The notes under the pieces: model-generated | Seen by the model: only the letters and a program-made list of their open reading frames with translations | Database searches by the model: none | Told to the model about the DNA's origin: nothing | From: UBA2231 sp964415175 | GTDB lineage: Bacteria > Elusimicrobiota > Elusimicrobia > Elusimicrobiales > UBA9959 | NCBI GenBank assembly: GCA_964415175.1 | Contig: CAYPYG010000007.1 | Location: 1-64,000 of the forward strand | Direction of reading: 5' to 3' | Length of the DNA: 64,000 nucleotides | Made by a program: the position numbers and the translations under genes | Shown: one piece after another, positions 7,154 through 16,754 of the stretch | How the letters are laid out: every line of letters begins with the position of its first letter | Position numbering within the stretch: the first letter of the stretch is position 1

Positions 7154-8500
7154 ATGAAACTTGCGATTGACCTGAAAACTTTGGTCGGGGCGGTCGAAGG
7201 GAAACTTGTCAGCGGCGACGCGCGCGCGCCATTCGATTCTTTCGTCATCGACAGCCGGGCCGTAAAGGCCGGCGGCTATTTCTGGGCGCTGGCCGGCGAG
7301 AAGCACGACGCCCACGATTTCCTCGCCTCTACGATGGCGGCTTCGCCGGCCGGCTGGATCTGCCGGGAGGACCGGCTGCCCGCGGGGCCCAGGCCGCCGG
7401 CGGTGGTGGCGGTGAAGGATACGCTCAAGGCCCTGCAGTCGCTGGCGGCTTTCCACCGCCGCAGGTTCACGCTGCCCGTGGCGGCCGTGACCGGCTCCAA
7501 CGGCAAGAGCACGGTCAAGGAGATGCTCTTCTCCGCTCTTTCCCAAACCGGGCCGGCCTGCTCCAATAAGGGCAATCTCAATAACCAGTTCGGCCTTCCG
7601 CTTTCGCTGCTGGAACTCTCCGCGGAGCACCGCTACGCCGTCTTCGAGCTCGGCGCTTCGCGGCGGGGGGACATAGCCGAGATAGCGCCGCTGGCGGCCC
7701 CTGCCGTCGGCGTCATAACCAATATCGGGCCTTCGCACCTGGAGAAGTTCGGCGATCTCGAGACCGTTTTCCTGACCAAGACCGAGCTAGCGGATTCGCT
7801 CTCCGCCCGCGGAACGCTGGTCTATAACGCCGACGACGGGATGCTGCGCCGGCTGAACGGCCGCCCCCGCTGCGTCACTTTCGGCCGCGCTGACGACGCT
7901 CATTACAGGGTCGTCGAGCGGGAAAGGGATTTCTCGATAGCGGAGAAGGCCGGCGAGTTCGCCGTAGCCCTGCCGCAGGACTGCCCGCATAACCGGCTCA
8001 ACGCGGCCGCCGCCTGGGCCGCCGCCCGCGAACTCGGCCTGGAGCCGGCTCTCATAAAGAAAGGCCTGGAGAATTTTAAGCCGCCGCCGATGCGCATGCA
8101 ACGGCTGGAAATACGCGGCTCGCGCGTCCTGCTCGACGCCTATAACGCCAATCCCCAGTCGATGGCCGCCGCCCTCTCGGCCGCGGCGCGCGCCGACGGG
8201 CCCAGGTACCTGGCGCTGGGGGACATGAAGGAACTGGGCCGCTATTCGGAGAAGTACCACCGGGAACTGGCCGCCGCCATAGCCGCCGCGCGGCCGGAGA
8301 AGGTCTTCCTGGCCGGTCCCGAGATGCGCGCCGCGGCGGACGAACTGGCTTCGCGTTTCCCTTCGATAAAGGCGTCATACTCCGCCGACCCGGCGCAATG
8401 GCGGGACGAGTTCCGGTCACTGGTCTCGGCCGGCGGGGCCTTCTTCCTGGTAAAGGCCTCGCGCTCGATGAAATTTGAGAATCTCATAGAAGGACTCTGA
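7154..8500 (+). CDS. murF: UDP-N-acetylmuramoyl-tripeptide--D-alanyl-D-alanine ligase
   Basis: MurF joins D-Ala-D-Ala to the UDP-MurNAc-tripeptide in the cytoplasm, the last soluble step of wall precursor synthesis. The 448-residue length is normal. The ATP-binding loop G-S-N-G-K-S-T is at residues 114-120. F-E-L-G-A-S-R-R-G-D and the middle-domain I-T-N-I-G-P-S-H-L-E typical of MurF follow, and the C-terminal domain has L-L-D-A-Y-N-A-N-P-Q-S. Start: ATG with GGAAGG upstream. It is the first intact gene of the wall operon; murE, usually upstream, is absent here and RHS debris lies in its place. Confidence 0.95.
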   Translation: MKLAIDLKTLVGAVEGKLVSGDARAPFDSFVIDSRAVKAGGYFWALAGEKHDAHDFLASTMAASPAGWICREDRLPAGPRPPAVVAVKDTLKALQSLAAFHRRRFTLPVAAVTGSNGKSTVKEMLFSALSQTGPACSNKGNLNNQFGLPLSLLELSAEHRYAVFELGASRRGDIAEIAPLAAPAVGVITNIGPSHLEKFGDLETVFLTKTELADSLSARGTLVYNADDGMLRRLNGRPRCVTFGRADDAHYRVVERERDFSIAEKAGEFAVALPQDCPHNRLNAAAAWAAARELGLEPALIKKGLENFKPPPMRMQRLEIRGSRVLLDAYNANPQSMAAALSAAARADGPRYLALGDMKELGRYSEKYHRELAAAIAAARPEKVFLAGPEMRAAADELASRFPSIKASYSADPAQWRDEFRSLVSAGGAFFLVKASRSMKFENLIEGL

Positions 8501-8504
8501 AAAC

Positions 8505-9590
8505 ATGCTCTACTACCTCCACGAATTCCGCGACTTCTTCAGCCCGCTCAACGTCTTCCAGTACATAACCTTCCGCGCCGGCGGGGCGGTGATGACCTCG
8601 TTCCTGCTGAGCCTGGCCTTCGGGCCCTGGCTCATCAGGAAGCTCAGGTCCTACAAGATCGCGCAGGTGCAGCGCACCGACGGGCCGCAGACGCACCTGG
8701 CCAAGCAGGGCACGACCACGATGGGAGGACTCCTGATCTTCCTGACGATGATGGCGGGCACCCTGCTCTGGGCCAGGCCCGACAACCGCTTCATACTCCT
8801 GCTGGCCTTCGTCACCGTCGTGCTTGCCTTCACGGGCTGGATGGACGATTACAAGAAGCTCGTGCGCAAGGACCCGAAGGGGGCCTCCTCCGCTTTCAAG
8901 TTCTCGCTGCAGCTGTTCACGGCCGTCGCGGCCGCCGTCTACCTGGCCGTCAGCCCGCCGAACCCGCAGTTCGCCAACCTGCTCTTCGTCCCCTACACGA
9001 AAGGCCTGATGCTGGACCTGGGCCTCTTCTACGCCGCGCTGGTCATGCTCATGATCATCGGCTCTTCCAACGCGGTCAACCTTACCGACGGGCTCGACGG
9101 CCTCGCCGCCGGCACGATAGTCTTCGCCGCGCTGACCTTCGCCGTCATAGCCTACGCCGCCGGCAATATCAAGATAGCCTCGTACCTGAAGATAATCTAC
9201 GTCGAGGGCGCCGGCGAGATAACCGTCTTCCTGGCCGCGATGATAGGCTCGTGCCTGGGCTTCCTGTGGTACAACGCTCACCCGGCCGAGGTTTTCATGG
9301 GCGACACCAGTTCGCTGTTCCTGGGCGGCGCTATAGGCGTCTCCGCTATAGCCGTCAAGCAGGAGCTGCTGCTGCCGGTAGCGGGAGGCATCTTCCTGGC
9401 CGAGACCCTTTCGGTACTGCTCCAGATGGGTTCGTATAAACTGCGCGATAAGAAGCGCCTCTTCCGGATGGCGCCGCTGCACCATCATTTCGAACTGGGG
9501 GGGGTCGCCGAGTCAAAGGTCACGATACGTTTCTGGATAGCGGGCATCATGCTGATGCTCATCGCCCTCTCGTCGCTCAAGATAAGGTAG
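8505..9590 (+). CDS. mraY: Phospho-N-acetylmuramoyl-pentapeptide transferase
   Basis: MraY is an integral membrane enzyme that transfers phospho-MurNAc-pentapeptide to undecaprenyl phosphate to make lipid I. At 361 residues it is of standard length and has about ten membrane segments. Visible signatures are M-D-D-Y-K-K (the family D-D-x-x-K), N-L-T-D-G-L-D-G-L, F-M-G-D-T-S-S-L-F-L-G and P-L-H-H-H-F-E. It starts 4 bases after murF and is followed unusually by cydA instead of murD. Confidence 0.96.
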   Translation: MLYYLHEFRDFFSPLNVFQYITFRAGGAVMTSFLLSLAFGPWLIRKLRSYKIAQVQRTDGPQTHLAKQGTTTMGGLLIFLTMMAGTLLWARPDNRFILLLAFVTVVLAFTGWMDDYKKLVRKDPKGASSAFKFSLQLFTAVAAAVYLAVSPPNPQFANLLFVPYTKGLMLDLGLFYAALVMLMIIGSSNAVNLTDGLDGLAAGTIVFAALTFAVIAYAAGNIKIASYLKIIYVEGAGEITVFLAAMIGSCLGFLWYNAHPAEVFMGDTSSLFLGGAIGVSAIAVKQELLLPVAGGIFLAETLSVLLQMGSYKLRDKKRLFRMAPLHHHFELGGVAESKVTIRFWIAGIMLMLIALSSLKIR

Positions 9591-9594
9591 GACC

Positions 9595-10911
9595 ATGGAC
9601 GCGCTTACTCTGAGCAGGCTGCAGTTCGCCGTAACGGCGGGCTTCCACTTCCTCTTCGTGCCGCTGACGATAGGCCTGGCCGTGCTCATAGCCGCGATGG
9701 AGACGCTGGGCTTCATAACGAAGGACGACCGCTGGCTGGACCAGGCGAAGTTCTGGGGCAAGCTTTTCCTGATAAATTTCGCGGTCGGCGTGGTGACCGG
9801 CATCACCCTGGAATTCCAGTTCGGCATGAACTGGGCCGCCTACTCGGCCTATGTCGGCGACGTCTTCGGCGCGCCGCTGGCGATAGAGGCGACAACTTCA
9901 TTCTTCCTCGAGTCCACGTTCATCGGCGTCTGGATGTTCGGCTGGAAGCGCGTCTCGCGCGGCCTGCACCTGCTCTCGATCTGGCTGGTGGCCATAGGGA
10001 CCAACCTCTCGGCTCTCTGGATCATACTGGCCAACGGCTGGATGCAGAACCCGGTGGGCTACGCGGTGCGCAACGGCCGCGCCGAAATGACGGATTTCGC
10101 CGCGCTGGTGACCAATCCCTACGGCTGGACCATGTTCCTGCACACGGTGCTCGCGGCCTGGACGGTGGCGGGCTTCTTCGTCATGGGCGTCTCGGCCTGG
10201 CACCTCCTCAGGAAGAACGCGCCCGGCTTCTTCGGCCGCTCTTTCCGGCTGGGCGCCTTCATGGCGCTGGCCGCGTCGCTGGGCGTGCTGGGCGCGGGCG
10301 ACCTCAACGGCATGATGTCGGCCAAGCTCCAGCCCGCCAAGTTCGCGGCGATGGAGGCGGTCTGGGAAACGGAGAAAGGCGTGCCCTACAACCTCGTCGT
10401 GCTGCCGGACCCGGCCAATGAGCGCAACCGCGTCGAGGCGCTGGGCATACCGAAGCTGCTCAGTTTCATGGCTTTCAAGAAGGCCGACGCCGAGATAAAG
10501 GGCCTCAGGGACTTCCATCCGGCGGACAGGCCGCCGCTCTGGCCGGTCTTCATAAGCTTCAAACTGATGGTGGCGCTGGGCATGTTCTTCATCGCCTTCT
10601 CGGCCGCCGCCGCGGCGCTCTCGCTGCTGGGCTGGACGGGAAAATACCCCCTGTTCCTGAAGGCCGCGGTGGCGGTCATACCGCTGCCGTACCTCGCCAA
10701 CGAACTGGGCTGGATAGTCACCGAGATGGGCCGCCAGCCCTGGATAGTCCACGGCCTGATGCGCACGGCCGAGGGCGCCTCGCCGAACGTCGGCGCGGGG
10801 ATGGTCGCCTTCTCCCTGGTCTCGCTGACGCTGGTCTACGCGGCGCTGGGAGCGCTGGGGGTATACCTGATGTTCAAATACGCGGCGAAGGCGCCCGGGG
10901 AGGCCGCATGA
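9595..10911 (+). CDS. cydA: Cytochrome bd ubiquinol oxidase subunit I
   Basis: CydA carries the haems of the bd-type terminal oxidase, which oxidises quinol and reduces O2 with high affinity. The 438 residues include the haem ligands H18, H183 and M378 (in E-M-G-R-Q-P-W), the conserved E98 and E106 of the proton path, and the G-R-Q-P-W motif. The periplasmic Q-loop is of the short type (E. coli CydA is over 500 residues). The gene starts 4 bases after mraY and overlaps cydB by ATGA, so it is transcribed with wall genes, an uncommon arrangement. Confidence 0.96.
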   Translation: MDALTLSRLQFAVTAGFHFLFVPLTIGLAVLIAAMETLGFITKDDRWLDQAKFWGKLFLINFAVGVVTGITLEFQFGMNWAAYSAYVGDVFGAPLAIEATTSFFLESTFIGVWMFGWKRVSRGLHLLSIWLVAIGTNLSALWIILANGWMQNPVGYAVRNGRAEMTDFAALVTNPYGWTMFLHTVLAAWTVAGFFVMGVSAWHLLRKNAPGFFGRSFRLGAFMALAASLGVLGAGDLNGMMSAKLQPAKFAAMEAVWETEKGVPYNLVVLPDPANERNRVEALGIPKLLSFMAFKKADAEIKGLRDFHPADRPPLWPVFISFKLMVALGMFFIAFSAAAAALSLLGWTGKYPLFLKAAVAVIPLPYLANELGWIVTEMGRQPWIVHGLMRTAEGASPNVGAGMVAFSLVSLTLVYAALGALGVYLMFKYAAKAPGEAA

Positions 10912-11936
10912 ACGGACTCAACGCCTTCTGGTTCCTGGCCTGGGGTCTGCTCTGGGCGGTATACCTTGCGCTCGACGGCTTCGACTTCGGCGCCTGCATG
11001 GCCCACAACTTCCTGGCGCGCACGCCCGACGAAAAGCGCGTGGTCATAAACACGATAGGCCCCGTCTGGGACGGCAACGAGGTCTGGCTGGTCACCGCCG
11101 GCGGCGTCACCTTCGCCGCCTTCCCGCCCGTCTACGCCGCGCTTTTCAGCGGCCTCTATGTCGCTATGTTCCTGCTCCTGCTGTCTCTGATATTCAGGGG
11201 AGTGGCGTTCGAGTTCCGCGGCAAGGTGGAGGGGGCGGGCTGGACCCGTTTCTGGGACCTGGCCATAGCCGCGGGCGGCTTCCTCCCCGCGCTGCTGCTG
11301 GGCGTCTTCTTCGGCAACCTCTTCCGCGGCTTCCCGCTGGAAGCGGGCATGATAAAGTCCTCGTTCTGGGACCTGCTCAACCCCTACGCGCTGCTGACGG
11401 CGGTATTCTTCATGGTGGCCTTCCTGCATCACGGCCTGCTCTGGCTGGCGCTGCGCGCCGGCGGGCCGCTGGCCGACAGGGCCGCCGCGGCCGCGGGCCG
11501 GGCCTGGTACCTGGTCGCGCTCCTGCTGCTGGCCTTCGTCGCGGCCTCGCGCTACGGCACGCCGCTCTTCGAAAATTACGCAGTCAGACCGCTGCTCTAC
11601 CTGCTGCCGCTGGCCGCCGCCGCGGGCCTGATCAGGGCCAAGCCCGGTTTTTCCGGTTCGCCCAGGGGCGCTTTCGTCGGCTCCCTCGTCTTCATACTGG
11701 CGCTGGTCTTCACCGGCCTGGCCGGCATGTTCCCGGACCTGGTGCCGGCGCTGGGACAGCGCGGAGCGGGACTTACCGCCTACAACTCCGCCTCGGGCCC
11801 TTACACGCTTAAAGTAATGACCGTCGTGGTCGGCGTATTCCTGCCGGCCGTCATCGCCTACCAGCTCTGGGTGTACAAGGTCTTCAGCCCGAAGATCACG
11901 ACGGAGAACCTGAAAGACCTGGGGCATTATTACTGA
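10908..11936 (+). CDS. cydB: Cytochrome bd ubiquinol oxidase subunit II
   Basis: CydB is the structural partner of CydA in the membrane oxidase. The 342-residue protein has the family motifs L-D-G-F-D-F-G near residue 22 and G-P-V-W-D-G-N-E-V-W near residue 50, and eight or nine membrane segments. It is coupled to cydA by an ATGA overlap and ends one base before murD. No cydX-like short gene or cydDC exporter is visible nearby. Confidence 0.95.
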   Translation: MNGLNAFWFLAWGLLWAVYLALDGFDFGACMAHNFLARTPDEKRVVINTIGPVWDGNEVWLVTAGGVTFAAFPPVYAALFSGLYVAMFLLLLSLIFRGVAFEFRGKVEGAGWTRFWDLAIAAGGFLPALLLGVFFGNLFRGFPLEAGMIKSSFWDLLNPYALLTAVFFMVAFLHHGLLWLALRAGGPLADRAAAAAGRAWYLVALLLLAFVAASRYGTPLFENYAVRPLLYLLPLAAAAGLIRAKPGFSGSPRGAFVGSLVFILALVFTGLAGMFPDLVPALGQRGAGLTAYNSASGPYTLKVMTVVVGVFLPAVIAYQLWVYKVFSPKITTENLKDLGHYY

Positions 11937-11937
11937 T

Positions 11938-13308
11938 ATGTTCAGGCCGTCAGACTTCAAAGGCAAAAGAGCCCTCGTCATAGGGGCGGGCCGGTCCGGC
12001 CTGGCGGCCGCGCGGCTGCTGGCGGGGAAAGGTTTCCGCGTGCTGCTCAGCGACTCGGCGCCGATGAAGGACCTGAAGCCGAAACTCAAGGACCTGCCCG
12101 GGTCCGTACAGATCGAGGCGGGGGGGCACAGCGACAGGATATTATCCTGCGGCTTCGCCGTCAAAAGCCCAGGCTTGCCTTCGCACGCGCCGGTATTCAA
12201 AAAGCTCCGGGCGGCGGGAGTACCCGTTTTCAGCGAAATAGAGACAGCTCTGGCTTTCTCCAAAGCGGGCAAGGTGCTGGCGGTCACCGGCACCAACGGC
12301 AAGACCACCACGACGGAACTGCTGGGCCTGCTGATGCAGTCGGCGGCGAAGCGGCGGGGGGCGCGCGCTTTCGTCTGCGGGAATCTCGGAATACCCGCCT
12401 CCGCCACGGCGCCCAAGGCCGGGCCGAAGGACGCGCTGGTCATGGAATTGTCCAGCTACCAGCTCGAGGACAGCTCCGCCCTCTCCCCTGACGCGGCCTG
12501 CGTGCTCAACATAACGCCCGACCACCTCGACCATCACGGCGGCCTGGCCGCCTATGCCGCGGCCAAGGCGAAGGTCTTCGCCGGCCAGCGCAAGTCCGCC
12601 GCCTGCGTTTTCAACTACGAGGACGCGGCCTGCCGCCGCCTCGCGCACCGCTGCCCTTCGAGAGCCCTGTTCTTCTCCTCCAACAGGTGCGGGGGAAAAC
12701 TGAGCGCCTGGACCGGGGACGGCCGGCTGGCCTTCAGGACCGGCACCTTGTCCTTTACCGTCGAGCCGCCGCGCCTGCCCGGGCGGCACAACCTGGAGAA
12801 CGCGATGTGCGCCGGGCTTATGGCGCTGTCCTGCGGCGCTGGCCCGGCGGACCTGCGGAAGGTCTTCGCCGCCTTCAGGGGCGTCGAGCACCGCATCGAG
12901 ACCGCCCGTGTCCTGCGCGGCGTGACCTACATAAACGATTCCAAGGCGACCAACGTCGATTCGACGGCGACGGCGCTGCGCGCGCTGGCCGGGAAAAAGA
13001 ACATCTGGCTCATACTCGGCGGCCTCGACAAGGGCGTGCCCTACGCCCCGCTGAAGCCGCTCATCAGGGCGTCGGTCAAAAAGGTCCTGACCATCGGCAA
13101 GGCGGCCCCGCTGATAGAGAAGCAGCTGCGCGGTACGGCGCCGATGGAGAGGACGGTCACGCTTGAAGCGGCCCTTGAAAAAGCGGCGGCGGCGGCGCGG
13201 ACGGGGGACATAGTGCTTCTCTCGCCCGCCTGCGCCTCATTCGACCAGTTCCGGGATTTCGAGCACCGCGGGGCGGAATTCAAACGCCTGGCCGGGAGGC
13301 TGAAATGA
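11938..13308 (+). CDS. murD: UDP-N-acetylmuramoylalanine--D-glutamate ligase
   Basis: MurD adds D-Glu to UDP-MurNAc-L-Ala in the cytoplasm. The 456 residues show an N-terminal Rossmann glycine pattern (G-A-G-R-S-G, residues 17-22), the ATP loop G-T-N-G-K-T-T at 118-124, the central N-I-T-P-D-H-L-D-H-H and the C-terminal Y-I-N-D-S-K-A-T-N. The start follows the cydB stop by one base and its end overlaps ftsW by ATGA, so it belongs to the same operon. Confidence 0.95.
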   Translation: MFRPSDFKGKRALVIGAGRSGLAAARLLAGKGFRVLLSDSAPMKDLKPKLKDLPGSVQIEAGGHSDRILSCGFAVKSPGLPSHAPVFKKLRAAGVPVFSEIETALAFSKAGKVLAVTGTNGKTTTTELLGLLMQSAAKRRGARAFVCGNLGIPASATAPKAGPKDALVMELSSYQLEDSSALSPDAACVLNITPDHLDHHGGLAAYAAAKAKVFAGQRKSAACVFNYEDAACRRLAHRCPSRALFFSSNRCGGKLSAWTGDGRLAFRTGTLSFTVEPPRLPGRHNLENAMCAGLMALSCGAGPADLRKVFAAFRGVEHRIETARVLRGVTYINDSKATNVDSTATALRALAGKKNIWLILGGLDKGVPYAPLKPLIRASVKKVLTIGKAAPLIEKQLRGTAPMERTVTLEAALEKAAAAARTGDIVLLSPACASFDQFRDFEHRGAEFKRLAGRLK

Positions 13309-14468
13309 GACGGCGCTATTCGGCCGGGCGCGGGGGGAGAGGCGGCCCCGGTCCCTTCGCCGGACTTTTCACCTCGCGCAGCCTGCGCTACGCGGACTAT
13401 CACTTCATGATCGCGGTGGCCGCGCTGCTCCTTATCGGCCTGGTCTCGCTCTATTCCGCCAGCGCCATCTACGCCGAGAACAAGGGCCTCTCGTCCTTCT
13501 TCTTCGTGAAGCGCCAGCTCGTCTGGACCTTCGCCGGGCTGGCGGGCATGTGGGCGGTCATGAACCTGGAACTGGAGAAGTTCCGCAAGTTCATAAAGCC
13601 GCTCATGCTGGCCACGCTGGCCCTGCTGCTGGCCACGCTTTTCATGCCGCCGGTGGCCCATGTGCGCCGCTGGATACCGCTGGGCTTCATGAACCTGCAG
13701 GTCAGCGAATTCGCCAAGCTGGCCGTCGTGCTCTACCTGGCCGACCATTTCGACAAGAACATCAGCCGCATACTCAAGGACTGGCGGCAGCTGCTCCGGC
13801 CCCTGATCGTGACGCTGCTGGCCCTGGCGCTGATCGCCATGCAGCCCGACCTGGGCACGCCCGCGCTCATCTTCGCCGTGGCGCTGACGATGCTGTTCTG
13901 CTCGGGCGTGAAACTGCGCTACATACTGGCGCCGCTGGGCTTCGGCCTGCTCGTCTTCATCGAGGAGCTCATACGCAAGCCCTACCGCATAGCCAGGTTC
14001 AGGAACTTCCTTTCGCCCTGGGACGACGCCTCGGGCACGGGCTACCAGCTGGTGCAGTCGCTGCTGGCCATAGGCTCGGGCGGCTGGTTCGGCGTAGGGC
14101 TCGGGGCCTCCAAGCTCAAGCTGATGTACCTGCCGGAGCCCCACACCGACTTCATCTTCCCCGTCGTCGCCGAGGAGCTCGGGCTGTTCGGGTCGCTGCT
14201 GATAGCGGGGCTCTTCGGCTACCTCCTGCTGCGCGGCCTCAGGCTGGCCCGCAACGCCACCACTTTCTTCTCGGCCATAGCCGCTTCGGGCATGGTGCTG
14301 GTCATCTGCCTGCAGGCCTTCTTCAACATGGCCATGACGCTGGGCCTGACGCCGACCAAGGGCATACCCCTGCCTTTCTTCTCCTACGGAGGCTCGTCGA
14401 TGATCACCATGCTGCTGGCGGCGGGCTTCGTGCTCAACGTTTCGGCGCACAGGAAGGCCGTACTATGA
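13305..14468 (+). CDS. ftsW: SEDS-family peptidoglycan polymerase FtsW
   Basis: FtsW is the septal glycan polymerase of the SEDS family, acting with a class B PBP in the inner membrane. The 387 residues have a basic N-terminal tail and about ten membrane segments. Family motifs include S-L-Y-S-A-S-A, the P-D-L-G-T pattern, G-G-W-F-G-V-G-L-G-A-S and, near the C-terminus, P-L-P-F-F-S-Y-G-G-S-S. RodA is a close paralogue, but position between murD and murG supports FtsW. It overlaps both neighbours by four bases. Confidence 0.93.
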   Translation: MRRRYSAGRGGRGGPGPFAGLFTSRSLRYADYHFMIAVAALLLIGLVSLYSASAIYAENKGLSSFFFVKRQLVWTFAGLAGMWAVMNLELEKFRKFIKPLMLATLALLLATLFMPPVAHVRRWIPLGFMNLQVSEFAKLAVVLYLADHFDKNISRILKDWRQLLRPLIVTLLALALIAMQPDLGTPALIFAVALTMLFCSGVKLRYILAPLGFGLLVFIEELIRKPYRIARFRNFLSPWDDASGTGYQLVQSLLAIGSGGWFGVGLGASKLKLMYLPEPHTDFIFPVVAEELGLFGSLLIAGLFGYLLLRGLRLARNATTFFSAIAASGMVLVICLQAFFNMAMTLGLTPTKGIPLPFFSYGGSSMITMLLAAGFVLNVSAHRKAVL

Positions 14469-15598
14469 ACATCGTGAAAAGGCGGCGCGCCCTGATAGCG
14501 GCCGGCGGGACCGGGGGCCATTTCTACCCCGGGCTGGCGCTGGGCCGGGAGCTGGCGCGGCGCGGCTGGCAGGTCCTTTTCCTCGTCAAGGAGGGGGACA
14601 TCTCCGCCCCCGCCCTGGACGCGGAGGGCCTGCCTTACGCCGAAATACCGGCCGCGGCCCTGCCGCGCTCGCTCAACCCGCTGCGCCACCTGCGCTTCCT
14701 GGCCAAATTCTCCGCCGGGCTGCGCGGCGCCTGGCGGGTACTGGCCGACTATTCGCCCGACGCCGTCTTCGGCGCCGGCAGCTATGTCTCTTTCCCGGCG
14801 GTGCTGCTGGCCTGGCTGCGCGGCGTACCGCGGCTCATACACGAATCCAACGCCGTCTTCGGCCTGGGCAACCGCATAGCCGGCGCGGTCTGCCCCGCGG
14901 TGGCGCTGGGGCTGCCCGTAGAACGGGACCCTTTCGCCGGCAGGACGGTGCTGACCGGCACCCCGGTGCGCGGATTCATCCCGCCCAAGGTCTCCCGCGA
15001 AGAAGCGCGGGAGCGGCTGGGCCTGAAGCTCTCCGCGCCGGTGATAGCGGCCTTCGGCGGCAGCCAGGGCGCCGCGGCGCTCAATTCCGCGCTGGCGGCC
15101 GCCGCCGGAGAACTGAAAGCCGGCGGGCTCTCTTTCCAGGTGCTCCATGTCGCCGGCAAAGGCAACGCGGAAAAGACGCGGCTGGCCTATGCGGAGGCCG
15201 GACTCGCCGCCGACCCGGACTTAAAACTGCTCGATTACTGCGCGGAGATGGACCTGCTGTACGCCGCGGCCGACATAATAGTCTCGCGCTCCGGGGCCAG
15301 CACCGTCGCCGAACTGGCCGCCGTGCGCAAGCCCGCCGTCCTGGTGCCGCTGCCGACCTCGGCGGGTGGACATCAGGCCGCCAACGCCGCCGTTCTCTCC
15401 CGCGCCGGAGCCGCCGTCGGCCTGTCCCAGGGGCCGGACCTGCCGGCAGCGCTGGCCCGCGAACTGCGCCGCCTCCTCTCCGACGGGGGAGCCGCGGCCG
15501 CCATGTCGGCGGCCTATGGCGGGACCGGCGTGCCGGACCCGGCCGGGGCCGCGGCGGCGCTGGCCGACCTCATCGAAGGCCGTAAATTTAGCGACTAA
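14465..15598 (+). CDS. murG: Undecaprenyl-PP-MurNAc-pentapeptide GlcNAc transferase
   Basis: MurG adds GlcNAc to lipid I to make lipid II on the inner face of the membrane. The ATG at 14465 overlaps the ftsW stop and places the glycine loop G-G-T-G-G-H at residues 14-19, as expected; an open frame running further upstream is antiparallel noise inside ftsW. The 377 residues also show H-E-S-N-A in the N domain and G-G-S-Q-G-A plus S-R-S-G-A-S-T-V-A-E-L in the nucleotide-sugar-binding C domain. murC, murB and ftsQAZ do not follow here. Confidence 0.95.
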   Translation: MNIVKRRRALIAAGGTGGHFYPGLALGRELARRGWQVLFLVKEGDISAPALDAEGLPYAEIPAAALPRSLNPLRHLRFLAKFSAGLRGAWRVLADYSPDAVFGAGSYVSFPAVLLAWLRGVPRLIHESNAVFGLGNRIAGAVCPAVALGLPVERDPFAGRTVLTGTPVRGFIPPKVSREEARERLGLKLSAPVIAAFGGSQGAAALNSALAAAAGELKAGGLSFQVLHVAGKGNAEKTRLAYAEAGLAADPDLKLLDYCAEMDLLYAAADIIVSRSGASTVAELAAVRKPAVLVPLPTSAGGHQAANAAVLSRAGAAVGLSQGPDLPAALARELRRLLSDGGAAAAMSAAYGGTGVPDPAGAAAALADLIEGRKFSD

Positions 15599-15613
15599 CT
15601 CCACGGAGGTGAC

Positions 15614-16729
15614 ATGGAAATAGAGAAAGGTGCCAAGTGGGTGAAATTCGACCTGATGGAGCGCTTCATGCGCGACGTTTTCAAGGGCATAGGGGTCCCG
15701 GCGGCCGACGCGGCCGTCTGCGCCGAAGTCCTGATAACCGCCGACAAGCTGGGCATAGACTCGCACGGCGTTTCCCGCCTCAAGCCGATCTACTACGACC
15801 GGATAAAGCAGGGCATACAACTGGCGAAGACGAAGTTCGAGATAGTCAAGGACACGCCGACCACCGCCGTCATCGACGGCCACAACGGCATGGGCCACGT
15901 CATAGCCAAGCGCGCCATGGAGATAGCGATAAAGAAAGCGAAGCGGTACGGCCTCGGCATGACGGCCGTGCGCAACTCGACCCATTACGGCATCGCGGGC
16001 TATCACACTCTGCTGGCCGCGAAGGCCGGCATGATAGGGATAACCGGCACCAACGCCCGCCCGTCGGTCGCGCCGACCTTCGGCGTCGAGAACATGATGG
16101 GGACCAACCCGCTGACCTTCGCCCTGCCGACGGACGAGAAGTTCCCGTTCATGCTCGACTGCGCCACTTCCATAACGCAGCGCGGCAAGATCGAGGTCTA
16201 CGCCAAGTTGGGCAAGCGGATGCCCAAGGGCTGGGTCATAGACGAGAAGGGGGGCAGCAAGACCGATTCGCGCGCCGTGCTGACCGACCTGATAAAGGGC
16301 ACGGCGGCCCTCGCGCCGCTGGGCGGCGTCGGCGAGGACCTGGGCGGCTACAAGGGCTACGGCTACTGCGCCGTCGTAGAGATACTCTCGGCCGCGCTGC
16401 AGGACGGGGCCTACATGAAGCAGCTGCTGGGCTACGATAAAAAGGGCAACAAGGTCCCTTACCCGCTCGGCCATTTCTTCCTCGCCATCGACATCGGGCA
16501 TTTCGTGCCGCTGGCCTCGTTCAAGCGCACGGCGGGGAACATCCTGCGCGAACTGCGCGCGTCGAAGAAGATGCCCGGGGCGAAGCGCATCTATACCGCC
16601 GGCGAGAAGGAATACCTCGCCTGGCAGTACCGGAAGAACAAGGGCGTTCCCGTCAATAAGGAGACCCAGCGGGAAGTCCTGGCGATGCGCGAGGAACTGG
16701 GGCTTGAACGCTACAAGTTCCCGTTCTGA
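15614..16729 (+). CDS. Malate/L-lactate dehydrogenase family (Ldh_2) oxidoreductase
   Basis: The 371-residue protein belongs to the Ldh_2 family of NAD(P)-dependent dehydrogenases, which act on malate, L-lactate, sulfolactate or ureidoglycolate. The family signature D-S-H-G-V-S-R is near residue 53, followed by G-H-V-I-A, N-S-T-H-Y-G-I-A-G and M-L-D-C-A-T-S. A strong GGAGGTGAC site precedes the ATG. It sits 15 bases after murG but has no wall role. Malate is the commonest annotated substrate; the substrate cannot be read from sequence. Confidence 0.88.
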   Translation: MEIEKGAKWVKFDLMERFMRDVFKGIGVPAADAAVCAEVLITADKLGIDSHGVSRLKPIYYDRIKQGIQLAKTKFEIVKDTPTTAVIDGHNGMGHVIAKRAMEIAIKKAKRYGLGMTAVRNSTHYGIAGYHTLLAAKAGMIGITGTNARPSVAPTFGVENMMGTNPLTFALPTDEKFPFMLDCATSITQRGKIEVYAKLGKRMPKGWVIDEKGGSKTDSRAVLTDLIKGTAALAPLGGVGEDLGGYKGYGYCAVVEILSAALQDGAYMKQLLGYDKKGNKVPYPLGHFFLAIDIGHFVPLASFKRTAGNILRELRASKKMPGAKRIYTAGEKEYLAWQYRKNKGVPVNKETQREVLAMREELGLERYKFPF

Positions 16730-16748
16730 CCGTTTCCGCGGGATTTTG

Positions 16749-16754
16749 TACAAT
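16749..16754 (+). promoter_or_regulatory. -10-like box before the methyltransferase
   Basis: TACAAT in a GC-rich 99-base gap, about 75 bases before the ATG at 16829. No clear -35 is seen. Confidence 0.3.

Noticed and set aside
13550..14464. N-terminal extension of murG inside ftsW
   Set aside because: The extended part is out-of-frame ftsW DNA. Only the ATG at 14465 places the glycine loop at its normal position.
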